NCBI GenBank assembly: GCA_964453575.1
Contig: CAYVRW010000087.1
Coordinates: 1 to 8,986 of the forward strand
DNA: 8,986 bases
Source of the DNA: JABDBK01 sp964453575
GTDB lineage: Bacteria > Pseudomonadota > Gammaproteobacteria > DSM-16500
Reading direction: 5' to 3'
Part shown: positions 1 through 5,330 of the stretch, piece by piece
How positions within the stretch are numbered: the first letter of the stretch is position 1
How the letters are laid out: the number at the start of each line of letters is the position of its first letter
The notes under the pieces: generated by a model
Told to the model about the DNA's origin: nothing
Seen by the model: only the letters and a program-made list of their open reading frames with translations
Database searches by the model: none
Translations under genes and position numbers: made by a program

Positions 1-1
1 G

Positions 2-673
2 CGTCTTGCTTGGGCGATTACTATTCATAAAAGTCAAGGCATGACATTGGATGCAGCGGAAATCGATTTAGGTGATGCATTTGAGCCTGGTATGGGATAT
101 GTCGCCTTATCAAGGGTGCGTAGTTTAAATGGTTTAAAATTAATGAATCTTAATGAAATGGCATTAAAAGTGCATCCGAAAGTTCTTCAGCATGATCAAA
201 TTTTCAAGGATAATTCGGTAGCTATAGTTGAATTTCTTAAAGCGTTACCTGAAAATGAAATGGCACAATGCCACACAGAAACACTAATAAAACGTTTTCA
301 AGGCGGCAAAAACAAAGTTTCCATTAAGAAAAAAACGAGTTCCAGAAAAAAATCAAAAATTCCAACCTACCTCTCAACATTGGAAATGTTAAAAGAAGGC
401 TTATCTATAGAAGTAATCGCCGCCAAACGCGGTCTATCTATAGGAACTATCATGAGCCATCTAGAAAAATTAAATGGTTTAAAAATGATGGATCATTCCC
501 TTATGGAAAATTTAAAAAATACGCTTCCTAAAAATGATTTTGATGAAATTTTTGCAGAATTACTAAAATCTGAAAATGGATGGCTAACGCCTGTTTATGA
601 TGCATTTAAGGGAAAATATGCTTATGCATGTATTCGGTTGGTGAGATTATTTGTGAGAGCAGCTCAAAACTAA
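2..673 (+). CDS. PIF1/RecD-like DNA helicase, C-terminal part with HTH tail (5'-truncated)
   Basis: Only the last 223 residues are in the window; the frame is open from base 2 and the beginning lies outside. The first visible residues carry the late superfamily-1 helicase motifs: HKSQGMTLD (fragment residues 9-17, the UvrD_C_2-type motif that couples ATP hydrolysis to DNA binding) and YVALSRVRS (about 33-41, with the arginine-containing motif VI). This pattern is typical of PIF1/RecD2-type 5'-3' DNA helicases. A lysine/serine-rich linker follows (about 103-120), then a helical domain with an HTH-like segment (LSIEVIAAKRGLSIGTIMSH). This resembles the helix-turn-helix domain found at the C-terminus of some RecQ and PIF1-like helicases, which probably helps bind DNA. 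The likely role is DNA unwinding in replication or repair. The gene ends with TAA, 15 bases before a convergent gene. The family call is firm; the exact subfamily and gene name are not. Confidence 0.85.
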   Translation, partial: RLAWAITIHKSQGMTLDAAEIDLGDAFEPGMGYVALSRVRSLNGLKLMNLNEMALKVHPKVLQHDQIFKDNSVAIVEFLKALPENEMAQCHTETLIKRFQGGKNKVSIKKKTSSRKKSKIPTYLSTLEMLKEGLSIEVIAAKRGLSIGTIMSHLEKLNGLKMMDHSLMENLKNTLPKNDFDEIFAELLKSENGWLTPVYDAFKGKYAYACIRLVRLFVRAAQN

Positions 674-688
674 CAATAACCCAGAAAA

Positions 689-1444
689 TCAGAATATACC
701 AAAACGTTTAGGCGCTTCTTTAGCTACTTTATCTTGAGGTAATTGTTGTTCCTTAACAACGTCAGCAGCTTTATTAACAAAACTTAATACTTTATCATCG
801 TTTTTAGAAGAAACTTTAAGCTCAACTTGAGTGTCTTTCTTTTTATACTCCTTTTCAAAATCTGCATATCTTTCATTAGGATTTTTTTGAGAATCTGATA
901 ATTTATCATTTAACCTTTCAATTGCTAAATAGCAATCTAAATCTCTCAAAAGGCTGCGTGGTAAAATACTAAACCTCTTTTTATTTGCTTTATATTCATT
1001 TATCAAATTATCTAGCACTTTGGGAGAAGCCCATGTTTGGCCCTCCATCATGGTGTTATATCTTTGTCCAATTTTCTCTTTTAAGGATTTCATGTTTTCT
1101 TTACAGTCATTCTGCAGATTTTCCAACTTTCCATTAAGAGTGGTATTATCAGATGGAGTTTGTTGTTTTTGCGGCTTTCTTAAATCATTTATGTCTTGTA
1201 TAAATCCATTTCTATGAATTTCATAATTGTCATTTAAACCCTTGGTGAGGTTTTTTGCCGCAGGATTGCGAAGGTCCTGAAGCATGTTGCATGTATCTTT
1301 AAACATTTTTTCTGGTTTTTCGGAATTACTAGGTAGGACACTTAATTTTTGTATTTGGTCTTCAACTTTTTTCTGCTCTTTTTCGGATAGCCCGCCATTT
1401 ATAATTAGGCGATCTAAGAGTTCTATCATTGTTTGAAGCTTCAT
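689..1444 (-). CDS. Lysine-rich helical protein of unknown function (possible secreted effector)
   Basis: I do not recognise this 251-residue protein. It starts with ATG at 1444, five bases after a GAGG ribosome-binding site (1450-1453), and ends with TGA. It is highly charged, with about 35 lysines (about 14%), and appears mostly alpha-helical. No signal peptide, membrane segment or catalytic motif is visible. The N-terminus (about residues 1-36) looks like two amphipathic helices around an NGG turn, and helical stretches around 105-125 and 185-205 are rich in K, E and L. The C-terminus is basic and ends in hydrophobic residues (KRFGIF). In Legionellales, soluble lysine-rich orphan proteins with coiled-coil character and a hydrophobic C-terminal tail are often Dot/Icm type IV effectors; here that is only a guess from style and supposed lineage. 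It stands alone, convergent with the helicase gene and divergent from the MATE gene. It is probably real, given its RBS, length and coding-like composition. Confidence 0.75.
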   Translation of the reverse strand: MKLQTMIELLDRLIINGGLSEKEQKKVEDQIQKLSVLPSNSEKPEKMFKDTCNMLQDLRNPAAKNLTKGLNDNYEIHRNGFIQDINDLRKPQKQQTPSDNTTLNGKLENLQNDCKENMKSLKEKIGQRYNTMMEGQTWASPKVLDNLINEYKANKKRFSILPRSLLRDLDCYLAIERLNDKLSDSQKNPNERYADFEKEYKKKDTQVELKVSSKNDDKVLSFVNKAADVVKEQQLPQDKVAKEAPKRFGIF

Positions 1445-1476
1445 AAGCGCCTCATTTTTCTATGCTATTTATATTA

Positions 1477-1482
1477 ATTATA
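1477..1482 (-). promoter_or_regulatory. Possible -10 box for the minus-strand orphan gene
   Basis: On the minus strand these bases read TATAAT, a perfect -10 hexamer 32 bases before the ATG at 1444. No good -35 sits at 16-18 bases; the closest match, TTGATC at 1508-1503, is 20 bases away. The region is very AT-rich, so a chance match is possible. Confidence 0.3.
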
Positions 1483-1510
1483 ACTCAATAATGAAAAATA
1501 AAGATCAATG

Positions 1511-1525
1511 AATCATGCAATGATT
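1511..1525. promoter_or_regulatory. Palindromic candidate operator between divergent genes
   Basis: AATCAT-GCA-ATGATT is a perfect inverted repeat with six-base arms and a three-base centre. It sits in the 119-base region between the orphan gene and the MATE gene, just upstream of where a -35 for the MATE promoter would fall. The symmetry suits a dimeric regulator such as a TetR- or MarR-type protein, but no regulator gene is next to it and the site has no second copy here. AT-rich DNA makes short palindromes fairly common. Confidence 0.3.
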
Positions 1526-1526
1526 A

Positions 1527-1555
1527 TTCCTAAAAGGTATAAAAAATGATATAAT
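1527..1555 (+). promoter_or_regulatory. Candidate promoter for the MATE gene
   Basis: A perfect TATAAT lies at 1550-1555, with only a weak -35 (TTCCTA at 1527-1532) 17 bases upstream. Transcription would begin near 1562, almost on the first ATG of the MATE frame (1564). If the promoter is real, the message is either leaderless or starts translation at the next ATG (1591). Confidence 0.35.
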
Positions 1556-1563
1556 TAACCGTT

Positions 1564-2982
1564 ATGTTTAAAAAAATTACGAGCTATTCTATGCTGCAAA
1601 ACACATCACATACTATAAAAAACGAAATCAAATCTAATCTTTCAATAAGCCTCCCTTTGATTGTTACGAATACCGTTTTTTCGTTTAGTAATTTCATAGG
1701 TACAGCCATGGTTGCAAGATTGGGGCAAGATGCATTGGCAGCAAGCGTGCTTGTTTCTATGATGTGGGCAAGTTTATCGGTTTTATTTATGGGAATTTTG
1801 AATGCTATTTCGGTATTAGTGTCTCATCAATACGGTGCAAAAAATGAAAATGCTATTAGTCAAATCATAGGACAAGCTTTTTTATTAGGTTTCATCGTAT
1901 GTCTGTTGGTGATTAGTGCTCTCTATAGCATGGAATTTTTTTTAGAATGGAGTGGACAATCCCGTGCTGTGCTACTTTTATCGCATGACTATTTGCGTTC
2001 TTTGATGTGGACTGTGCCTGCTTTGGTTGTGTGGATTATCATCGAGCAATTTTTAATAGGAATAGGTTATACCAAGCTTGTGTTAAGAGTTTGCTTTTTA
2101 GTGGTGCCTGTTGAAATACCACTGCTTTATGCATTAATCTTTGGCAAATGGGGCTTTCCACAATGCGGTATTGCGGGCATCGGTTATGGTTTTGCAATAA
2201 CTTATACTTTATCTGCCATAGGTTTAGTTATTTATTTATTGCATGCTAAGAAATATAAGTCATTTCGAATTTTTTCTGCGATTAATGAAATTCATCTTCC
2301 GTATATCAAAGAGCTTATTCGCATAGGTTTTCCTTTAGGACTTATGCAGGTGATAGAAGTGAGTGCATTTGCTATCGCCACATTTTGGATGGCGCATTTC
2401 GGCACACAAATTTTAGCGGCGCATCAAATCGTCATGCAATATTTAGGGTTTGCCATTGTGACGGTATTTGCCATGTCACAATCAGTCACTATTCGTGTAG
2501 GGCATGCGGTAGGAAGACAAGATCCCGTGGGAGTAAAATACGCTGTCTATGTCGGTATTTTATTGAATTATTGTTTGATTTCATTAATTGCTTATGCATT
2601 TTATGCTATTCCACTCTTATTTATAAGCTTAGATATTAACGTCCATGATGCATTGAATACCGGCATGGTCAATAATGCCGTAAAAATTTTTTCAATTGCA
2701 GGATTATTGTTATTATTTGATAGTTTTCGCATTGTAGGATTTGGTGCGCTCAGGGGCTTAAAAGACGCCCATTTTTCTATGTTTACCTCATTAATAGCAT
2801 TTTGGTTTATCGGTCTTAGTATTGCCTTTATCCTTGGATTTTATCTTGAATTAGGAGGAGTTGGCATTTGGTGGGGATTGACCTTGGGTATTGCTAGCGG
2901 TGCCCTTATTGTTTTAGGAAGATTGCGCTATTTTATGGGTTATCTTGATGCTGAAAAGCTCGCTAAAATGAGCCAGGTTTAA
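1564..2982 (+). CDS. MATE-family multidrug/cation-coupled efflux transporter (NorM-like)
   Basis: A 472-residue inner-membrane protein with twelve hydrophobic segments in two six-helix halves, the usual MATE size and fold. These transporters export cationic drugs, dyes or metabolites in exchange for Na+ or H+. The second half aligns by eye with Vibrio NorM: GFPLGLMQVIEV around E265 matches the region of NorM E255, and LLLFDSFRIVGFGALRGLKD around D386 matches NorM D371, so two of the classic cation-binding acids are kept. The acid of the first helix (NorM D36) appears replaced by G46 in FIGT. The IRVGHAVGRQDP loop is also typical. Start: ATG 1564 gives the longest frame but has no ribosome-binding site and sits at the predicted transcription start. 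ATG 1591 (residue 10) has a weak GAG at 1581-1583 and would give 463 residues, still before the first helix. Substrate cannot be read from sequence. The gene stands alone before a tRNA gene. Confidence 0.93.
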   Translation: MFKKITSYSMLQNTSHTIKNEIKSNLSISLPLIVTNTVFSFSNFIGTAMVARLGQDALAASVLVSMMWASLSVLFMGILNAISVLVSHQYGAKNENAISQIIGQAFLLGFIVCLLVISALYSMEFFLEWSGQSRAVLLLSHDYLRSLMWTVPALVVWIIIEQFLIGIGYTKLVLRVCFLVVPVEIPLLYALIFGKWGFPQCGIAGIGYGFAITYTLSAIGLVIYLLHAKKYKSFRIFSAINEIHLPYIKELIRIGFPLGLMQVIEVSAFAIATFWMAHFGTQILAAHQIVMQYLGFAIVTVFAMSQSVTIRVGHAVGRQDPVGVKYAVYVGILLNYCLISLIAYAFYAIPLLFISLDINVHDALNTGMVNNAVKIFSIAGLLLLFDSFRIVGFGALRGLKDAHFSMFTSLIAFWFIGLSIAFILGFYLELGGVGIWWGLTLGIASGALIVLGRLRYFMGYLDAEKLAKMSQV

Positions 2983-3029
2983 GATTGATTTAAATTTGTC
3001 CATTTAATCATAGATATAACGAGCTTTTC

Positions 3030-3058
3030 TTGACAGGAACCTTCAATATCTATACCTT
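3030..3058 (+). promoter_or_regulatory. Promoter for tRNA-Leu
   Basis: A perfect -35 hexamer TTGACA lies at 3030-3035. Possible -10 boxes are TATACC at 3051-3056 (15-base spacer, 4 of 6 matches) or TACCTT at 3053-3058 (17-base spacer, 3 of 6). Either would start transcription about 15-20 bases before the mature tRNA end at 3083, a normal distance for a processed tRNA leader. The strong -35 and the position support the call; the -10 is ambiguous. Confidence 0.55.
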
Positions 3059-3082
3059 TCACACTTTATCCGCAAGTGATAT

Positions 3083-3164
3083 GCGAAAGTGGCGGAACTG
3101 GTAGACGCGCTGGATTTAGGTTCCAGTGGGGTAACCCGTGAGAGTTCGAGTCTCTCCTTTCGCA
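3083..3164 (+). tRNA. tRNA-Leu, anticodon UAG
   Basis: The bases fold into a complete class II tRNA. The acceptor stem GCGAAAG (3083-3089) pairs with CTTTCGC (3157-3163), with discriminator A at 3164. The anticodon stem CTGGA/TCCAG (3110-3114, 3122-3126) closes a seven-base loop with TAG at 3117-3119, which reads CUA and other CUN leucine codons. The long variable arm (GGGTAACCC core) is typical of tRNA-Leu. The T arm is GAGAG-TTCGAGT-CTCTC (3140-3156). The CCA end is not encoded: CAT follows the discriminator, so CCA must be added after transcription. It is closely similar to E. coli tRNA-Leu(UAG) in the anticodon and T arms. It lies directly upstream of tig. Confidence 0.97.
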
Positions 3165-3208
3165 CATTTAAAGCCATCTGCGTAGTATCATTATTAAGCA
3201 TTTTTGAT

Positions 3209-3214
3209 TATAAT
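3209..3214 (+). promoter_or_regulatory. Possible -10 box upstream of tig
   Basis: A perfect TATAAT, preceded by TGAT (close to, but not exactly, an extended -10), lies 65 bases before the tig ATG. No convincing -35 is 16-18 bases upstream. A transcript starting near 3220 would begin at the GC-rich hairpin at 3218-3244. Confidence 0.35.
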
Positions 3215-3217
3215 ATG

Positions 3218-3253
3218 GCGTTTGGGCCCATTATTCCCGGGCGCTCTGTTTTT
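3218..3253 (+). terminator. Hairpin plus T-run between tRNA-Leu and tig
   Basis: GCGTTTGGG (3218-3226) can pair with CCCGGGCGC (3236-3244) as a nine-pair stem: six G-C pairs around three G-U pairs, with a nine-base loop. TTTTT follows at 3249-3253. This resembles an intrinsic terminator that would end the tRNA transcript, although four bases separate stem and T-run. A second, exclusive pairing of GCCC (3226-3229) with GGGC (3239-3242) is possible. If tig is read through from the tRNA promoter or from a TATAAT at 3209, the same element would lie in the tig leader and could act as an attenuator. Confidence 0.45.
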
Positions 3254-3279
3254 ATTAGGATTTTTGATTGAGGGTTGTT

Positions 3280-4581
3280 ATGCAAGTATCTGTTGAAGCA
3301 CCAAGTAAATTAGAACGACGTATGACCGTTGTTGTTCCCGTGGAAACCATGGAAAAAGCTTACGATAAGCGAATTGTTAAATTATCTCAAACGGCACAAG
3401 TAAAAGGTTTTCGTAAGGGAAAAATTCCATTAGATTACATTAAACAACGTTATGGTGATTCAGCTCGTCAAGAAGCATTGAGCGAAGTGATTCAATCATC
3501 ACTTTATGAGGCTATCAACCAGGAAAAATTGAACCCGGTGAATGCTCCTACCGTAGAACCTAAAACTATAGTAGCAGGTCAACCTTTAGAATATGTGGCA
3601 ACTTTTGAAGTATTACCTGAAGTTGAAGCAGTGCATTTTACTATGACAGCATTAGAAAAATGTGTTTCAACGATTACTGATAACGATATTGATAATGTCC
3701 TTAGCCATCTGCGCAAACAACAAGGTACATGGATCAAAGTAAATAGAGAAGCGCAAGAATCCGATCAAGTTGTTCTAGATTTCAAAGGCAGCATTGATGG
3801 TAAAGCATTTAATGGCGGCGAAGCACACGATTATCCAATTATCATTGGCAGTAAGACTATGATCCCAGGCTTTGAGGAAGGTTTAATTGGATTAGCTGAA
3901 GGCGCAGAAAAAGTGATTCAGGTAACTTTCCCAGAAACCTATTTTGCCAAAGAATTTGCCGGCAAAGCAGCTGAATTTGCTGTAAAAATCATTAAAGTAT
4001 CGGAAGCTAAATTACCGGAAATCAACGATACTTTTATCCAAAAAATGGGCGTAAAAAGCGGAAATATAGACGATTTTCGCGGCGAAGTTCGCAAGAATTT
4101 AGAACGCGAAATGCATCGTATGATTAAAGCTAAATTAAAGAAAAGTATTTTTGATGCTTTGATCGAGCAAAATGCGTTAGAAATTCCAAAAGCACTCATT
4201 GAACGTGAAGCAAAACGCATTCACGATGAGCTGCATCCGCATCATGCTGGACAAGAGCACCATCATTCAGATGCTGAAATGGCAACCTTTAACGATGCAG
4301 CCAAGCGCAATGTTGCTTTAGGCTTGTTAATTGCCAAAATGATTAAGCAGTATAATATGTTACCTGATAAGCAACGTATACAAGCTCAGATTGAACAACT
4401 TTGCAGTGTTTATGAAAATCCGGGTGAAGTTGCTAAGTGGTATGAAAGTAACAAAAAAGCTAGAGCAGAAGTCGAAATGCAAGTTCTTGAAGACCAGTTG
4501 GTAGAACACCTGTTGATGAATGTGCAAGTCACGGAAAAAATGATGGGTTATAATGAACTTATCAATACAGTGAATCATTAA
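3280..4581 (+). CDS. tig: Trigger factor, ribosome-associated chaperone and prolyl isomerase
   Basis: Trigger factor binds the ribosome at the peptide exit tunnel and shields and helps fold new proteins; it also has peptidyl-prolyl isomerase activity. The 433-residue product has the usual length. The N-terminal ribosome-binding domain carries the signature GFRKGKIP (residues 43-50), at the same numbering as E. coli. The FKBP-type isomerase domain spans roughly 150-245 (VVLDFKGSIDGKAFNGG, MIPGFEEGLIG). The C-terminal helical chaperone arms follow, ending with a conserved-looking VTEKMMGYNEL stretch. A histidine-rich segment (seven His in residues 315-329) interrupts the C-terminal domain. Start: ATG 3280 is chosen because it has GAGG at 3270-3273, six bases upstream, and gives the typical MQVSVE beginning; an in-frame TTG at 3268 overlaps that site and is unlikely. 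It is the first gene of a tig-clpP-clpX-lon cluster. Confidence 0.97.
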   Translation: MQVSVEAPSKLERRMTVVVPVETMEKAYDKRIVKLSQTAQVKGFRKGKIPLDYIKQRYGDSARQEALSEVIQSSLYEAINQEKLNPVNAPTVEPKTIVAGQPLEYVATFEVLPEVEAVHFTMTALEKCVSTITDNDIDNVLSHLRKQQGTWIKVNREAQESDQVVLDFKGSIDGKAFNGGEAHDYPIIIGSKTMIPGFEEGLIGLAEGAEKVIQVTFPETYFAKEFAGKAAEFAVKIIKVSEAKLPEINDTFIQKMGVKSGNIDDFRGEVRKNLEREMHRMIKAKLKKSIFDALIEQNALEIPKALIEREAKRIHDELHPHHAGQEHHHSDAEMATFNDAAKRNVALGLLIAKMIKQYNMLPDKQRIQAQIEQLCSVYENPGEVAKWYESNKKARAEVEMQVLEDQLVEHLLMNVQVTEKMMGYNELINTVNH

Positions 4582-4590
4582 CACACTATA

Positions 4591-4603
4591 AAAGGATATC
4601 TTT
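4591..4603 (+). promoter_or_regulatory. clpP ribosome-binding site within a weak hairpin
   Basis: AGGA (4593-4596) is the only Shine-Dalgarno match before clpP, with a rather long 11-base gap to ATG 4608. AAAGG (4591-4595) can pair with TCTTT (4599-4603) across a three-base loop, four Watson-Crick pairs and one G-U, covering the site. Folding the 3' arm would also shorten the effective distance to the start. The stem is weak and may be incidental. Confidence 0.3.
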
Positions 4604-4607
4604 AACT

Positions 4608-5264
4608 ATGCGTAATATTGAACAAAGTAGTGCAATAAGTTCAACCCTTGTTCCAATTGTAGTTGAGCAAACTGCACGCGGCGAACGTTCGTTCGATATA
4701 TTTTCCAGGCTGCTGAAGGACCGTGTGGTTTTTATTATCGGCCCTATTGATGATGTGGTCGCGAATCTAGTGGTTGCGCAGCTATTGTTTTTAGAATCAG
4801 AGAATCCAGATAAAGATATTTCTCTTTATATTAATTCTCCTGGCGGGGTGGTCACAGCGGGCATGGCTATTTATGACACCATGCAATTTATAAAACCTGA
4901 TGTGAGTACGATTTGCTTGGGTCAGGCAGCTAGTATGGGTGCTTTATTGCTGGCTGGCGGCGCTGCAGGTAAGCGTTATTGTTTACCTAATGCGCGCGTC
5001 ATGATCCATCAACCTTTAGGCGGTATACAAGGGCAGGCTTCTGATATTGCTATTCATGCCGAAGAAACCCTTAAGGTTAAAGCACGTTTAAATAGAATAT
5101 TGGCAAAGCATACCGGCCAACCCGAAGAAGTCATTGCGAAAGATACGGACAGAGATAATTTTATGAGTCCTGAAAGAGCTCTTGAATACCATCTTATTGA
5201 CCGAATTCTTGATAAAAGAACGATGGTATCTTCTTTTGATGAGCCAAAAGAAAAGGTGACTTGA
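4608..5264 (+). CDS. clpP: ATP-dependent Clp protease proteolytic subunit ClpP
   Basis: ClpP is the serine peptidase that forms a barrel of two seven-subunit rings. With ClpX (next gene) it degrades unfolded, tagged and regulatory proteins in the cytoplasm. The 218-residue length is typical. The catalytic triad is visible: S109 in GQAASMGALLL, H134 in ARVMIHQPLGG, and D183 in DTDRDNF. Each is two residues lower than in full-length E. coli ClpP. The short N-terminal stretch before VPIVVEQTARGERSFDIFSR is probably a propeptide removed by self-cleavage, as in E. coli. The gene follows tig by 26 bases, so the two are very likely cotranscribed. Nothing is missing or unusual in the coding sequence. 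Confidence 0.98.
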   Translation: MRNIEQSSAISSTLVPIVVEQTARGERSFDIFSRLLKDRVVFIIGPIDDVVANLVVAQLLFLESENPDKDISLYINSPGGVVTAGMAIYDTMQFIKPDVSTICLGQAASMGALLLAGGAAGKRYCLPNARVMIHQPLGGIQGQASDIAIHAEETLKVKARLNRILAKHTGQPEEVIAKDTDRDNFMSPERALEYHLIDRILDKRTMVSSFDEPKEKVT

Positions 5265-5287
5265 AATTTATAAATTTGACTCCATCT
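5260..5287 (+). promoter_or_regulatory. Sigma-32-like heat-shock promoter for clpX
   Basis: CTTGAAA (5260-5266) is a perfect match to the sigma-32 (RpoH) -35 consensus. After a 13-base spacer comes CTCCATCT (5280-5287), which differs from the -10 consensus CCCCATnT at one base. The -35 overlaps the clpP stop codon, and the predicted start near 5294 would leave a leader of about 37 bases before the clpX ATG (5331). The consensus is from E. coli; RpoH use in this organism is inferred. Confidence 0.55.
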
Positions 5288-5330
5288 TATAGCGTATAGG
5301 CAGTCAATCTACTAAAGAGGTTTTCTTGAT

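Noticed and set aside
1441..1455. Four-codon leader frame on the minus strand ending in ATGA over the orphan gene start
   Set aside because: The mini-frame lies entirely within the ribosome-binding region, has no site of its own and is expected by chance.
1470..1490. PmrA-like TTAATAT repeats upstream of the orphan gene
   Set aside because: Only one half-site is reasonable in very AT-rich DNA; the second half is too degenerate to support regulation of an effector by PmrA.
3083..3164. tRNA-Leu as a genomic island attachment site
   Set aside because: No integrase, no second copy of the tRNA 3' end and no foreign-looking genes follow it; the tRNA is followed by core genes.
3089..3271. 60-codon open frame across the tRNA-Leu gene
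   Set aside because: It begins inside a well-folded tRNA gene, crosses the terminator-like hairpin, and has no ribosome-binding site.
3268..3280. TTG start four codons upstream of the tig ATG
   Set aside because: The TTG overlaps the GAGG ribosome-binding site that serves ATG 3280, and the protein from ATG 3280 begins like other trigger factors.
4486..4513. Third CTTGAAG heat-shock -35 near the end of tig, for clpP
   Set aside because: No CCCCAT-like -10 is present at any acceptable spacing.
5276..5300. Housekeeping promoter TTGACT/TATAGG before clpX
   Set aside because: The spacing is only 13 bases, too short for a sigma-70 promoter; the overlapping sigma-32-like arrangement fits better.
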